Shown: positions 18,340 to 27,882, counted from the stretch's first letter. The stretch is 64,000 nt of DNA from Tropicimonas marinistellae (GCF_001509585.1 NZ_LNCI01000001.1:310001-374000), one strand, 5' to 3'. The notes: a model not told the origin generated them from the sequence alone. Translations and numbers: made by a program.

Positions 18340-18547
18340 CGAGACGTTCGTTGCATCCTGCGTCGATGGACTGTTTTGGATGGCCTATGAACCCTGTGCC
18401 TTCATATGAAAGCTATGCGCCAATTGCAGTTGTAGCGGCCCCTCGCACGGACGACGACTTTGTCCGCTGAACTGACCTTCATGTTGCCCGACGCGAACGT
18501 CCGGCACTCACTCGAAGGGCTGGCTACAAGCTTTGCAAACTAGGGAT

Positions 18548-18581
18548 TGCTGCGCTGCCGAGAATGACCGCAAGGTCGGCT
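18548..18581 (+). repeat. Degenerate interspersed repeat, copy 1
   Basis: 34 bp that match 29109-29142 at 29 positions, both beginning TGCTGCGCTGCCG and ending GTCGGCT. Both copies lie in gene-free DNA beside accessory genes. Confidence 0.5.
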
Positions 18582-19088
18582 CCGGGCCGGTCGTGACAGC
18601 GTCGTCCCATGCTGCAAGTGCGAAGCGCCGTACAGCGGACAATGGCCGGCTCAGCGCAGGTTTTTGGAGAAATCCCGGCACGGAACGAGGCGAAGCCGCC
18701 GTGCCGGCGCCGGCCCGTCCGGGCGGGCTGGCGCTTTGGTGGGGCAGGGTGCGCCGCCCGAGCGATGCAGTTGGTTGCACACTAAAGGTCGACGTTCCGG
18801 CGTAGGAGCGTTCGCCGGGCTTGCGCGGCCCCACCGGGGCCACGGTCCCGGCTCACTCCCACGGGCCGGTGCTGGCGCGGCTCCCGTTGCGCTCCGGCTC
18901 CCTCGGCGTCGCACGCTCTGGACCCTTGCGGGCGGGGCGGGTATAGCGCTGGGCAAGATGCTGATACGGTCGATCATCATTCGAATTAGCAGCCCGGCGC
19001 TCTGAGTATCGAGCCGCCGGGACAAGGCGCATGGAAGCCCGCGCCGACCCTCTCCCCGACAAGACGACCAATCCGAAGGACGCAGGCC

Positions 19089-22022
19089 ATGTGTGCCGAT
19101 ACACCCGAGACGACCGCCCCCGATTACAAGGACACCCTCAACCTGCCGCGCACGGGTTTCCCGATGCGTGCCGGATTGCCGAAGCGCGAACCCGGCTGGC
19201 TGGAGCGGTGGGAGCAGATCGGCATCTACGAGCGGCTGCGGGAGAAGGCGGAGGCGGAACCGCGTACGCCCTTCACGCTGCATGACGGCCCGCCCTATGC
19301 CAACGGGAACCTGCACATCGGCCATGCGCTGAACAAGACGATCAAGGACATGATCGTGCGGTCGCACCAGATGCTCGGCCACGATTCCCGCTACGTGCCC
19401 GGCTGGGACTGCCATGGCCTGCCGATCGAATGGAAGATCGAGGAGCAGTACCGCCAGAAGGGCAAGAACAAGGACGAGGTTCCGGTGCTGGAGCTGCGCC
19501 AGGAATGCCGCGCCTTTGCCGAGAAATGGGTCGGTATCCAGCGCGAGGAGTTCAAGCGGCTGGGCGTGACCGGCAAGTGGGACGATCCGTACCTGACCAT
19601 GGACTTCCATGCGGAGGCGGTGATCGCCGAGGAATTCATGAAATTCCTGATGAACGGGACGCTCTACCAGGGGTCCAAGCCGGTCATGTGGTCGGTGGTG
19701 GAGAAAACCGCGCTGGCCGAGGCGGAGGTGGAATACCACGACCACCAGAGCCACACGATCTGGGTGAAGTTCCCGGTGATCCGGGCGGTCGAGCCCACCG
19801 GCGCGCGGTCGGAACTGCGCGGCGTGAACGTGGTGATCTGGACCACGACGCCCTGGACGATCCCGTCGAACCGGGCGGTGGCCTTCAACCCGGCGCTGTC
19901 CTACGGGCTCTACGAAGTGACGGCGGCGCCGGAGGACAACTGGGCGACGGTGGGCGAGCAGTACCTGCTCGCGGACAACCTGGCCGGGGAGGTGATGAAG
20001 GCCGCGCGGGTCGAGGGGTTCGAGCGGTTGCGCGATGTCACGGCCGGGCAGCTCGACCTGATGGTCTGCGCGCATCCGTTCCGCGGGATCACGGGCGGCG
20101 AGGGCGAGTGGGATTACGACGTGCCGCTCCTGCCGGGCGATCACGTGACCGACGAGGCGGGCACCGGCTTTGTCCATACCGCGCCCAGCCACGGTGCCGA
20201 CGACTACATCCTCGGTGTCAAGCATGGGCTGCCGATGACCTATAACGTGCTGGAAGACGGCACGTTCCGGCCCGACCTGCCGCTTTTCGGCGGCGCGGTG
20301 ATCTTCGATCACAAGGGCAAGGAGAAGGACGCCAACAAGCGGGTGATCGACGCGATGGCCGGCGCCGGGGCGCTGATCGCGCGCGGCCGGATCAAGCATT
20401 CCTACCCGCATTCCTGGCGCTCCAAGGCGCCGCTGATCTTCCGCAACACGCCGCAATGGTTCGTCGCCATCGACCGCGAGGTGGGCGACGGGCAGGACAC
20501 CTATGGCAAGACGGTACGCGCGCGCGCCCTGCGTTCCATCGACGAGCTGGTGGCCTGGACGCCGCCGGCCGGCCGCAACCGCCTGCATTCGATGATCGAG
20601 ACGCGGCCCGACTGGGTGCTGTCGCGGCAGCGCGCCTGGGGCGTGCCGCTCACCTGTTTCGTCAAGGCCGGTGCCCGGCCGGACGATCCGGATTTCCTGC
20701 TGCGCGACCCGGCCGTCAACGCCCGCATCGTCGCCGCCTTCGAAGCGGAAGGCGCGGATGCCTGGTATGCCGATGGCGCCAAGGCGCGCTTCCTCGGCAA
20801 CGATCACGATCCGGACGCCTACGAGCAGATCTTCGACATCCTCGATGTCTGGTTCGATTCCGGATCCACCCATGCCTTCGTGCTGCGCGACCGCGAGGAC
20901 GGCACCGAGGACGGCATCGCCGATGTCTACATGGAGGGCACCGACCAGCACCGCGGCTGGTTCCATTCCTCGCTGCTGCAGGCCTGCGGCACGCTCGGGC
21001 GCGCGCCCTACCGCAACGTGGTAACGCACGGGTTCACGCTGGACGAGAAGGGCAACAAGATGTCCAAGTCGCTCGGCAACACGGTCGCGCCGGAGGACGT
21101 GATCCGGCAGTACGGCGCGGACATCCTGCGCCTGTGGGTTGCGCAGACGGATTACACCGCCGACCAGCGGATCGGGCCGGAGATCCTGAAAGGCGTGGCC
21201 GACAGCTACCGGCGGCTGCGCAACACGCTGCGCTTCATCCTCGGGTCACTGCCCGAGTTCGAGGAGGAGAAGCGTGTCGCCTACGACGACATGCCGATGC
21301 TGGAAAAGGTGGTTCTGCACCGGCTGGCGGAACTCGACGTGGTCGTCCGCGAGGGGTATGCGAAGTTCGATTTCCAGAGCGTGCTGCAAGCGGTCTTCAA
21401 CTTCGCGACGCTCAACCTGTCGTCCTACTACCTCGACGTGCGCAAGGATGCGCTCTACTGCGACGCCGACCACAACCCGCGCCGCCTGGCCGCGCTCACC
21501 ATGCTCGACATCCTGTTCCATCGGCTGACCACGTGGCTTGCGCCGATCCTGGTCTTCACCATGGAGGAGGTCTGGCTGGAGCGCTTCCCGGGCGAGGACA
21601 GCTCCGTCCACCTGCAGGATTTCCCCGAAACGCCGAAGGAATGGCTGAACCCGGAGCTGGCGGAGAAGGGCGTACGCATCCGCGACGTGCGCCGCGTCGT
21701 GACCGGCGCGCTGGAAATCGCGCGGCGCGACAAGGTGATCGGCTCCTCGCTGGAGGCGGCACCTGTCGTCCATGTGCCCGAGGACATGCTGGAGCTGCTC
21801 AATCCGGATTTCTTCGCCGATCTCTGCATCACCTCGGCGATCACCGTCACCGCCACGCCGGTCCCGGACGGGGCCTTTACCCTGGAGGACGTGCCAGGTG
21901 TCGGCGTGATCTTCGCCCGGGCCGAGGGCGAGAAATGCCAACGCTGCTGGAAGATCCTGCCGGACGTGGGAACGCATGCCCACGCGGGCACCTGCGGGCG
22001 TTGCAACGACGTTCTGGGCTGA
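19089..22022 (+). CDS. ileS: Isoleucyl-tRNA synthetase
   Basis: Charges tRNA-Ile with isoleucine. 977 residues. HIGH motif at 76-79 (NLHIGHALNK), KMSKS at 657-661 (NKMSKSLGNT), editing domain between, and a C-terminal zinc finger with CQRCW and CGRC cysteine pairs. AAGGAC is present upstream of the ATG at 19089. Stand-alone gene; a 2.4-kb open frame on the opposite strand inside it is a shadow. Confidence 0.97.
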   Translation: MCADTPETTAPDYKDTLNLPRTGFPMRAGLPKREPGWLERWEQIGIYERLREKAEAEPRTPFTLHDGPPYANGNLHIGHALNKTIKDMIVRSHQMLGHDSRYVPGWDCHGLPIEWKIEEQYRQKGKNKDEVPVLELRQECRAFAEKWVGIQREEFKRLGVTGKWDDPYLTMDFHAEAVIAEEFMKFLMNGTLYQGSKPVMWSVVEKTALAEAEVEYHDHQSHTIWVKFPVIRAVEPTGARSELRGVNVVIWTTTPWTIPSNRAVAFNPALSYGLYEVTAAPEDNWATVGEQYLLADNLAGEVMKAARVEGFERLRDVTAGQLDLMVCAHPFRGITGGEGEWDYDVPLLPGDHVTDEAGTGFVHTAPSHGADDYILGVKHGLPMTYNVLEDGTFRPDLPLFGGAVIFDHKGKEKDANKRVIDAMAGAGALIARGRIKHSYPHSWRSKAPLIFRNTPQWFVAIDREVGDGQDTYGKTVRARALRSIDELVAWTPPAGRNRLHSMIETRPDWVLSRQRAWGVPLTCFVKAGARPDDPDFLLRDPAVNARIVAAFEAEGADAWYADGAKARFLGNDHDPDAYEQIFDILDVWFDSGSTHAFVLRDREDGTEDGIADVYMEGTDQHRGWFHSSLLQACGTLGRAPYRNVVTHGFTLDEKGNKMSKSLGNTVAPEDVIRQYGADILRLWVAQTDYTADQRIGPEILKGVADSYRRLRNTLRFILGSLPEFEEEKRVAYDDMPMLEKVVLHRLAELDVVVREGYAKFDFQSVLQAVFNFATLNLSSYYLDVRKDALYCDADHNPRRLAALTMLDILFHRLTTWLAPILVFTMEEVWLERFPGEDSSVHLQDFPETPKEWLNPELAEKGVRIRDVRRVVTGALEIARRDKVIGSSLEAAPVVHVPEDMLELLNPDFFADLCITSAITVTATPVPDGAFTLEDVPGVGVIFARAEGEKCQRCWKILPDVGTHAHAGTCGRCNDVLG

Positions 22023-22405
22023 CGCGCGGTTGCCGCCTGCGGCCGCCAATGGCAGCCGCGGGCGGATGGATCGACGGGAAGCAAGCTGATTGACCTTCAA
22101 CACGGGTGCTTGCGCACCAGTTCGTGGCGAGGGGGCGGGCCGGGTTCTTTGTGACAACGAGAGTTCGACGGCAAGGAGCCCCCGATGAAATCACCGGGGG
22201 GATGTGTGCCCCCGATCCCGGCTGAGCGGCACGGCCGTGCCCATGGTCTTAACCGATGAGGCCGCTCGCGCCACAAAGCCACCGCGCGACCGGCCACCGC
22301 CGGTTGGGCGTGACGACCAGGAAAGATCAACGGGCGCCGAATGCGGCGCCCGCTGCGAGCCGATCGGCGGCCGACCAGAAAGAGGGAAAAAGGCGCGGGC
22401 GCGCC
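22023..22405. other. Convergent intergenic region between ileS and the RTX gene
   Basis: 383 bp. Two stem-loops: CCCCCGATGA / TCACCGGGGG (22180-22201, one wobble or mismatch) and the perfect hairpin at 22331-22352. No gene seen. Confidence 0.5.
22320..22352 (-). terminator. Terminator for the RTX protein gene
   Basis: Perfect stem CGGGCGCCG (22331-22339) / CGGCGCCCG (22344-22352) with an AATG loop, followed on the minus strand by a TTGATCTTTCCT tail. It lies 54 bp past the stop of the RTX gene. Confidence 0.65.
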
Positions 22406-23668
22406 TCAGGCGATGAAGTCGCCCGCGTCCACGCTCCCGGGGTTCACGTCTTCCAGATAGACTTCGGCGTTCTTGTTCAGGCGTACCAGCGTGTCGTTGC
22501 CGCCATCGCGTGACAGGATCTTCAGATCGCTCTTCTTGGTCGCGGCCATGATGGTCAGGCTGTCGCCGTCGCCGGCGTTGTAATCGCCGACATAGTCCGA
22601 TCCGAAGCTGTCACCATAGAACTTGAAGGTGTCGGCGCCCTCGTCGCCGTTCATCCAGTCGTTGCCGCCGTAGATGCGGAACAAGTCATTCCCGTCGCGG
22701 CCTCTGAAACCGTGGTCCTTCCCGCTGTCGATGAAGACATCGCGCTCGTCCGAGCCGTCGACCCGTTCGATGCTCTTGATGGTATCGGTGGTGCCGAACC
22801 CGTCCTTGATCTTCCCTTTCTTCATGTCGGCACGGATGCCGGCATAGCCGCCCTGGTCGTCGTCGCGGTCGTAACGAAGCCTGTCCCAGCCGCCGCGGCC
22901 GTCGAGGACGTCGTTGCCGGCAAAGCCGACCATCGTGTTGTCCTTTCCATCGCCGCGGATGACATCCTTGAGGAACGTGCCGCGGACCCCTTCGATGCCC
23001 TTGACGCTGTCCTTCGCTCCGTCGGGGCCGACAATCGTTCCGGCCTTCAGATCGGCCTTGATCCCCGAAACGGCGCCATCCGGGTTATAGTACCATTCCT
23101 CGTAGCTCAATTGGTCGTACCCGGCGCCACCGTTGTAGGAATCCTTCCCTCCCATGTCCTGGATGAAATCATGACCGCCATTGGCATTGACCGTGTCGTT
23201 GCCGCGTCCGGTGCGGATATCGTCCCAGCTCAGCTCCAGGTCCCAGGTTTTCGGCTTGCCGTTGTCGGAGCCCATATGCGTGGACTTGAAGCTATCGAGA
23301 AAGGTGAAGACGCGGTCGAAATCCTCTTCCCGGTTGTACCAGCCTTGCATGGCGACCAGCGGCACGTCGATATTCGTCACCTTGATCTGAAGGTTTCCGG
23401 TCGCATCAAACATCCGGATTTCGGTAACTGAGCCTGCGTAGTACTGATCCTCGCCCTTGTTGGGGCCTTCCTCTGGCTTGTAGGTCTTTGCGCCCTTTGT
23501 CAGGAACTCGATACGATAGGCATTCCGGTCGTCCTCAAAACTCCGCCCGAGGCTCTCATTGTAGGTCAGCACGATCTTGTTCGACTTGGGATTGATGTCA
23601 TAATATTCCGTATCCCACCGGAAACCGTGAATTCCCTTGTTCGCTTCGTAGTACTTCCAGATAGCCAT
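22406..23668 (-). CDS. RTX-type calcium-binding protein
   Basis: 420 residues, acidic. N-terminal ~150 residues unlike known domains, then glycine/aspartate nonapeptide-like repeats: GRGNDTVNANGGHDF, GFAGNDVLDGRGGWD, GRDGNDLFRIYGGND and GDEGADTF. Such repeats fold into calcium-loaded beta-rolls in proteins exported by type I secretion, with the signal at the C-terminus; here it ends SVDAGDFIA, and there is no N-terminal signal peptide. No ABC/HlyD type I genes lie next to it, so export would depend on a system elsewhere. Possible roles: surface or secreted protein; the substrate is unknown. A terminator follows. Confidence 0.82.
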   Translation of the reverse strand: MAIWKYYEANKGIHGFRWDTEYYDINPKSNKIVLTYNESLGRSFEDDRNAYRIEFLTKGAKTYKPEEGPNKGEDQYYAGSVTEIRMFDATGNLQIKVTNIDVPLVAMQGWYNREEDFDRVFTFLDSFKSTHMGSDNGKPKTWDLELSWDDIRTGRGNDTVNANGGHDFIQDMGGKDSYNGGAGYDQLSYEEWYYNPDGAVSGIKADLKAGTIVGPDGAKDSVKGIEGVRGTFLKDVIRGDGKDNTMVGFAGNDVLDGRGGWDRLRYDRDDDQGGYAGIRADMKKGKIKDGFGTTDTIKSIERVDGSDERDVFIDSGKDHGFRGRDGNDLFRIYGGNDWMNGDEGADTFKFYGDSFGSDYVGDYNAGDGDSLTIMAATKKSDLKILSRDGGNDTLVRLNKNAEVYLEDVNPGSVDAGDFIA

Positions 23669-23983
23669 TTGTCCCCCCTGTCTCTTTACTTAGAAAACCG
23701 CGAAAAAAGTCAGAAGAGCCTATCACGCATCCGGCATTCGAACAACGATCAGAAATTGTTGGAGATTTTTCGCTCCCTCCGCGCGACGGCTTCGTCGCGA
23801 GGGACCTCCCGGCCGGACGTCGATCTGTGAGACGCATCCCACACCTCACCCCGCGCCCGGCTACGGGGTGATCCACACCTTCCGGTTCGGCCCGGACCAT
23901 CGTCCGGCGCAGGCCGCGATGAGCACGGCGCGTGGCGGACGGAGCGATGCCTGACACTCGCTGTCAGGCGGTCGCCCCACATT
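23669..23983. other. Intergenic region upstream of the RTX gene
   Basis: 315 bp. Next to the RTX start is an A/T-richer stretch (23690-23770) that may hold its promoter. Towards the globin gene are two inverted repeats: TCACCCCG / CGGGGTGA around 23846-23871 and the 8-bp hairpin at 23949-23969. No gene. Confidence 0.5.
23949..23969 (-). terminator. Hairpin after the globin gene
   Basis: Perfect 8-bp stem GCCTGACA / TGTCAGGC with a 5-nt loop, 14 bp beyond the globin stop on the minus strand. No clear T-run. Confidence 0.5.
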
Positions 23984-24403
23984 CTAGGCGGGAATGTCGC
24001 CCGCTTCGATGAGCTTGGCGCTGAACGCCTTGTAGGCACGCCGCCAGGCGTCCTCCAGTTCGGGCGTCAGGGCATCGCCGAGCTTGTCGGCCAGCGACTC
24101 GATCAGCGCGTCTTCCATCGGGACGAAATGCGACTGGCGTATGCCGAGCGTCGTGTGCAGGCGTCCGAGCTCCGCGTAGTCGATGGTCGAATCCTCGGGG
24201 TGCTCCATGTCGGCGAGGATCAGGCCGAGGGTGTTCATGAACCGCATGCCCTGACCCTTCAGATCCTCCCGGAACAACTCGCGCAACTCCGGTGCGCGCT
24301 TGAACAGCGCTTCGTAGAAGTGCACGGAGGTTGGCTCCAAATATGGGCGCAGATCTTCGAAGCTCTGCTTGACCCGCGTTATGTCGTCTTGTGTCGGCGG
24401 CAT
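23984..24403 (-). CDS. Bacterial globin (single-domain haemoglobin-like)
   Basis: 139 residues, the length of Vitreoscilla-type single-domain globins. The predicted proximal haem-binding histidine is His92 in RQSHFVPM, and the B/C-helix region has the Phe-rich VHFYEALFKRAPELRELF block. It probably binds O2 or NO for respiration or NO detoxification. No reductase domain is fused. Divergent from trxC across 290 bp in which no FNR/NsrR-like palindrome was made out. Confidence 0.85.
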   Translation of the reverse strand: MPPTQDDITRVKQSFEDLRPYLEPTSVHFYEALFKRAPELRELFREDLKGQGMRFMNTLGLILADMEHPEDSTIDYAELGRLHTTLGIRQSHFVPMEDALIESLADKLGDALTPELEDAWRRAYKAFSAKLIEAGDIPA

Positions 24404-24693
24404 CGCTTACTCCTTGCTGGCGTTACGGCCTCCCTTGCATGAGAGTGTCACGGAAATGCGAACCGCGGATTTGATTCAGCGCAAACTGCGGGTCTTGCAC
24501 GGCTGTTTCGGGGCTCGCTGGATGCGCGTGATGAAAATATCGTCAGGAATCGGCGGCCCCGACACCGGATTCCGGTGGAATGCCATTGATTTCCGGTGGG
24601 CGTGAGTGAGTCCCTGCCGGGGATCGGGCGGGGTTGGAACGGCGATGCCGCGCCCTATATATTCGTGATGATGAATGTTAAGGAGCCGATCCC

Positions 24694-25140
24694 ATGGGCC
24701 GCGACCTGAAACTTACGTGCTTTTCCTGCGGTGTGACCAACCGGCTCCCGGCCGGAAAGATGGAAGCGGGCCCCAAGTGCGGCACCTGCGGTGCGCGCCT
24801 GGCGGACGGGCGCGTGCACGAACTGGACTTCCGGGACATGCAGTCGGCGATCCGCCATGACGGTCTGCCGCTTCTGGTGGATTTCTGGGCGCCGTGGTGC
24901 GGCCCGTGCCGGGCGATGGCGCCGGAGTTTTCCAAGGCGGCGGAGACGCTGCGCGGCAAGGTGCGGTTTGCAAAGGTGGACACGCAACGCAACCCCGACG
25001 CGACGGTGCATTACAATATCCGCGGTATCCCGCAGCTGATCCTGTTCGACCGTGGCCGAGAGGTGGCGCGCTTGTCCGGTGCCCGCCCGGCAGCGCAGAT
25101 CGCGGCCTTCGTGCGCGATCACGCGTCGCTTCCGGCTTGA
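24694..25140 (+). CDS. trxC: Thioredoxin 2
   Basis: 148 residues. N-terminal zinc-finger extension with two CxxC pairs (Cys9/Cys12, Cys29/Cys32), which distinguishes TrxC from TrxA, then the thioredoxin fold with WCGPC at 68-72 and the cis-Pro loop GIPQLIL. Cytoplasmic disulfide reductase, usually linked to oxidative stress. It begins [10 protein letters not shown] after AAGGAG at good spacing. A tRNA gene follows on the same strand. Confidence 0.94.
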   Translation: MGRDLKLTCFSCGVTNRLPAGKMEAGPKCGTCGARLADGRVHELDFRDMQSAIRHDGLPLLVDFWAPWCGPCRAMAPEFSKAAETLRGKVRFAKVDTQRNPDATVHYNIRGIPQLILFDRGREVARLSGARPAAQIAAFVRDHASLPA

Positions 25141-25175
25141 CATCGCGGCACCGTTGGGCGAAGGGAAGCCCCCGT

Positions 25176-25251
<76 letters not shown>

Positions 25252-25491
25252 ATGAAATCAGACAGTTAGATGGCGCCCGCGACAGGCAACTTGCGCCCCG
25301 ATCGCACCGGGATCGCACCATTTCTGGCCGGGTTGGCGATTGCCCGCGCTGATCCGTCCGGGATTTGAAAGGCATCTGATGCGATTCCATCTGGCCTTGA
25401 GGCGAGATCGGGCGTCCTCCCATGTGGGAGGAACGGGTTTTGGGGCATTTTCGGCCTGGCGATCTGCCGCAGACGCGGAAATGGCGGGAGG

Positions 25492-26211
25492 TTGTCGACC
25501 TCCTGCAAGCGGACGCGCGGTCGCGGCGGTTGCTTCGGCAGCAGCTATTGCCGCGAGAGACGCGCTGAGGAGCGCAGCCAGAGACCCGCAGTCCTGACCG
25601 TTGTCGGCCTGCTCACCGAATTGCCGCACACGGCGCGAGGCCCCGCCTTGCGTGATTCCATGGCTGGGCTTGGCATCACAAATCTCGATTCCGTTCCCGC
25701 GCTGCTCTCCGGGATCGCGTAGGCGGTCGACCGTGAATGGCTGAGGGCCGGGCACCGCACCGACATTGGCGAGATCGGGCTGACATCCCTGCTGACAACA
25801 CTATCGGAGCGCTTTGATCGGGACCTGCCGAGCCTTTTCGATCCCACGCCAGCCCGGATCCGTACCGCGCTCGGTCGGCTCGCCTCGGGTGACCGCTTCG
25901 GCTCCCTGACGCGCAGTTATTTCGCCCGCGCCGTGGAGCAGACGCTGCAACATTATCTCCGCCGCGAGCTTTCTAATCACGTAGGCCCGGGACAGCGTTT
26001 TGCCAATGACGCAGATCGCCGGGCCTTCGATCAGGTGCTGGACCAACATGCCTGGGAAGCTGCGCGGATCGTGGAGAGCTATGCCGGTGGCTGGTACGGC
26101 AAGACGATCTGGCAAGGCCGCGGGGCCGAACCGGAGGACATCCGCGAGTTCACCCTCTTCTCGATGAAGAAGCTGCGGAGCGAGCTGGAACGGCGGAGCG
26201 ATGCCGCGTGA
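25492..26211 (+). pseudogene. Decayed gene of a QatC-like two-gene cassette (upstream partner)
   Basis: One reading frame runs through this stretch but is broken by a TAG at 25720-25722; the part before it also looks shifted. The readable C-terminal portion has GITNLDSVPALL, then LTRSYFARAVEQTLQHYL, ESYAGGWYGKTIWQ and FSMKKLRSELERR. Proteins ending in this way (GGWYGK... then a KLRxEL helix) occur directly upstream of QueC-like genes in defence-type cassettes, as here, where the next start (26201) overlaps its end by 11 bp. Function unknown and almost certainly lost. Confidence 0.55.
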
Positions 26212-26443
26212 GGTCCGCATCCGCCTGAACGGCCCGCTTGCGGGCGGGCAGAAGGAGCAATTGCCCTTCGACATCGACGGCACCGCCGTCAGCATGCGTT
26301 TTCGGGTTGGCGAGCTTGGTCGCAAGCAGGTCACGGCTGTCCCGGAAATGGTGCATGATCTGCTCGACATTGCCGCGACCCTTTACGCCGCCGACTGTAA
26401 CATCAGCCGATGGCGATCAGTGCTGCAGCGGCTGTGGCTTTGA
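26201..26443 (+). pseudogene. N-terminal fragment of a QatC-like (QueC-like) protein
   Basis: 80 codons. It begins MPREVRIRLNGPL and proceeds to MVHDLLDIAATLYAADCNISR, the N-terminal pattern (DLLDIAA.VYAAD...SR) of QueC-like proteins such as QatC of the Qat anti-phage system. After that pattern the frame goes to unrelated residues and stops, without the ATP-binding SGGxDS segment. The matching C-terminal part is at 42732-43508 on the same strand. Best read as a gene split by a 16.3-kb insertion or rearrangement. Confidence 0.6.
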
Positions 26444-26493
26444 GGCTCGTGTTGAACATTGGTCTATCCTTTGTCAGGTGAAGTTGACTGGAT

Positions 26494-26862
26494 TTAGCGA
26501 TTGAAGCCAGCGACATGGTCGCCGAACTCGGCAGCCAAGCCCATGCCTTGAATGGCCTGCTTTAACTCTGATGGAAGTTTGCCGAAAAAGTAGAACGCGC
26601 CGGGCGTGGCCACTTCGAGCAGGCTTTGGAAGTGGGGTCCCGCCGTTTCCTGAAGGTGGAAGCCGACTGCAGCCGCGTCTGCAAACTCGTCGCGGACATA
26701 GAGCGCGCCTTCGTCCTCCGACACGTAGACATGTACGGCCAATGCCCCGGGCTCGTTGGCTTCCATGGCGTCTGTGACGCCTTTGTAGATCGTCGTCAGA
26801 GCCGCAAGCCGGCCCGGCTTGGCCGTCCATTTGTAGACGACTGTAACTGCGTTGGTGTCCAT
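26494..26862 (-). CDS. Antibiotic biosynthesis monooxygenase (ABM) domain protein
   Basis: 122 residues. One ferredoxin-like ABM fold: YKWTAKPGRLAALTTIYKGV, then VHVYVSEDEGALYVRDEF, HLQETAGPHFQSLLEV. Such small cofactor-free monooxygenases oxidise quinones or aromatic compounds. Start at 26862 with GGAGAGAG upstream. It is divergent from a TetR gene and twin palindromes lie between them, so it is very probably repressed by that TetR in the absence of its ligand. Confidence 0.78.
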   Translation of the reverse strand: MDTNAVTVVYKWTAKPGRLAALTTIYKGVTDAMEANEPGALAVHVYVSEDEGALYVRDEFADAAAVGFHLQETAGPHFQSLLEVATPGAFYFFGKLPSELKQAIQGMGLAAEFGDHVAGFNR

Positions 26863-26904
26863 GTTCTCTCTCCGTGTCCAGGCTTCGTCTGATCAGCTCT
26901 GCTT

Positions 26905-26924
26905 AGGTAACTGATCGGTTACCT
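26905..26924. promoter_or_regulatory. TetR operator, site 1
   Basis: Near-palindrome AGGTAACTGATCGGTTACCT, consensus AGGTAACYGATCRGTTACCT shared with site 2. Located in the divergent promoter region between the ABM and TetR genes. Confidence 0.75.
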
Positions 26925-26951
26925 TGACATGGGTAACTGATCGATTACCTT
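26924..26951 (+). promoter_or_regulatory. Candidate tetR promoter overlapping both operators
   Basis: TTGACA at 26924-26929 and TACCTT at 26946-26951, 16-bp spacer. The -35 touches operator 1 and the -10 lies in operator 2, consistent with autorepression. Confidence 0.5.
26931..26950. promoter_or_regulatory. TetR operator, site 2
   Basis: GGGTAACTGATCGATTACCT, same palindromic core GTAACTGATCRRTTAC as site 1, centre-to-centre distance 26 bp. Confidence 0.75.
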
Positions 26952-26979
26952 TGAGTCAACGAAAAAAGTGAGGACGACG

Positions 26980-27567
26980 ATGCCAAGCCCAAAGGGATAC
27001 AAACGCGAGGACGTTCTGGACCGCGCGATAGAGCTGTTTCGAAGGCAAGGCTATTCCGCCACAAGCACGGCGGAACTGGTGGAAGAGCTGGGGATGAACC
27101 GGAAGAGTATGTATGCCGAGTTCGGGTCGAAGCAGGAACTCTTTGAAGCCGCGCTCGAGCGCTATAGCGAAATCAACCTCGCGCGTGTGCTTTCTCCGAT
27201 AGAGGCTCGAGGCGCGAACGCTCAAACAATACGCGAAGCCTTTCTCGGATACGCCTCCGCGAGCGAAACAAGGTATCGGGGTCTTGGTTGCCTCATGGCA
27301 AACACCGCTGTCGAAAGGGCGGCCCTTGATCCAGGCAGTGCGAGGTATGTCGATGCCTATCTACAACGCCTTGCGAAGGGGTTCCGCAACGCTCTCGAGA
27401 ACGCACGCAAAGAAGGCGATGTGGACGACGCGGCAGACCTGGACGATCTCGCGGCGCATTTCGTGAACTCGGTGGTGGGCATCTCGGCATTGCTGCGAGC
27501 AAAGGCGACGCCAGATCAGATGTACGCCGCGGGTCGAGGCGCGACATCCATGCTTGGAGCACGCTGA
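26980..27567 (+). CDS. TetR/AcrR family transcriptional regulator
   Basis: 195 residues. N-terminal HTH: LDRAIELFRRQGYSATSTAELVEELGMNRKSMYAEFGSKQELFEAAL, a textbook TetR DNA-binding domain, then a ligand-binding domain of the COG1309 type with GLGCLMANTAVE. Start ATG 26980 is preferred over GTG 26968 because GAGG is placed properly before it. It likely binds the two AGGTAACYGATCRGTTACCT operators and represses itself and the divergent ABM gene. Confidence 0.9.
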   Translation: MPSPKGYKREDVLDRAIELFRRQGYSATSTAELVEELGMNRKSMYAEFGSKQELFEAALERYSEINLARVLSPIEARGANAQTIREAFLGYASASETRYRGLGCLMANTAVERAALDPGSARYVDAYLQRLAKGFRNALENARKEGDVDDAADLDDLAAHFVNSVVGISALLRAKATPDQMYAAGRGATSMLGAR

Positions 27568-27882
27568 GGCCGAGCAGCAAGATCGGCCATCCAATTGGCC
27601 AACCTCATCGGCACCTTTGTCCGCATCTTCCCAACTCCTTGCCAGCGCTGCGAATGACGGCAGCGGACTTTGTTGGTTGACGGCGCCCGCCGACGGTCGG
27701 TCTGGGGACTATGGCTGTGCTGGCGAACACGCAACGGAGCGGTGATTGGCAGTAGCGCGCCCGAGAGAGGTCGCTCAGTCCGGTTGTGCAAGGACCGTCC
27801 TATGGGTCGATCCCGCGCTATCATGGACGTGTGCCGAGGAAGCAGGTCCCAGAGCCAAGAATAGGACTTCAAACGCTCAGCG
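27568..27882. other. Gene-free region between tetR and the exported protein
   Basis: 315 bp with degenerate sequence such as GCGCTGCGAATGACGGCAGC (27645-27664), which resembles other gene-free stretches of the window. No gene supported. Confidence 0.4.

Larger units (their letters stand above)
18271..19088. other. 818 bp without a gene before ileS
   Basis: Right part of the accessory island plus the ileS leader. Holds a 9-bp inverted repeat with a 3-nt spacer (18319-18339), a degenerate interspersed repeat copy (18548-18581) also seen at 29109-29142, and a very GC-rich leader (18690-18960) able to form many stems. No T-box or other known riboswitch could be made out. Confidence 0.5.

Noticed and set aside
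18780-19088. T-box or other riboswitch upstream of ileS
   Set aside because: No T-box sequence or specifier-loop pattern found; T-boxes are not expected in alphaproteobacteria.
18651-21029. 792-codon open frame on the minus strand inside ileS
   Set aside because: Shadow of the very GC-rich ileS coding strand; sequence is Arg/His/Gly-biased with no domain, and ileS is certain.
20456-22093. 545-codon open frame, + strand, another frame of ileS
   Set aside because: Same cause; composition is typical of out-of-frame reading of GC-rich DNA.
22180-22203. Terminator after ileS from CCCCCGATGA/TCACCGGGGG
   Set aside because: One mismatch and no T-run; kept only as a note in the intergenic entry.
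25258-25755. 165-codon minus-strand frame next to the tRNA
   Set aside because: No family features; overlaps the decayed + strand gene, which has recognisable sequence.
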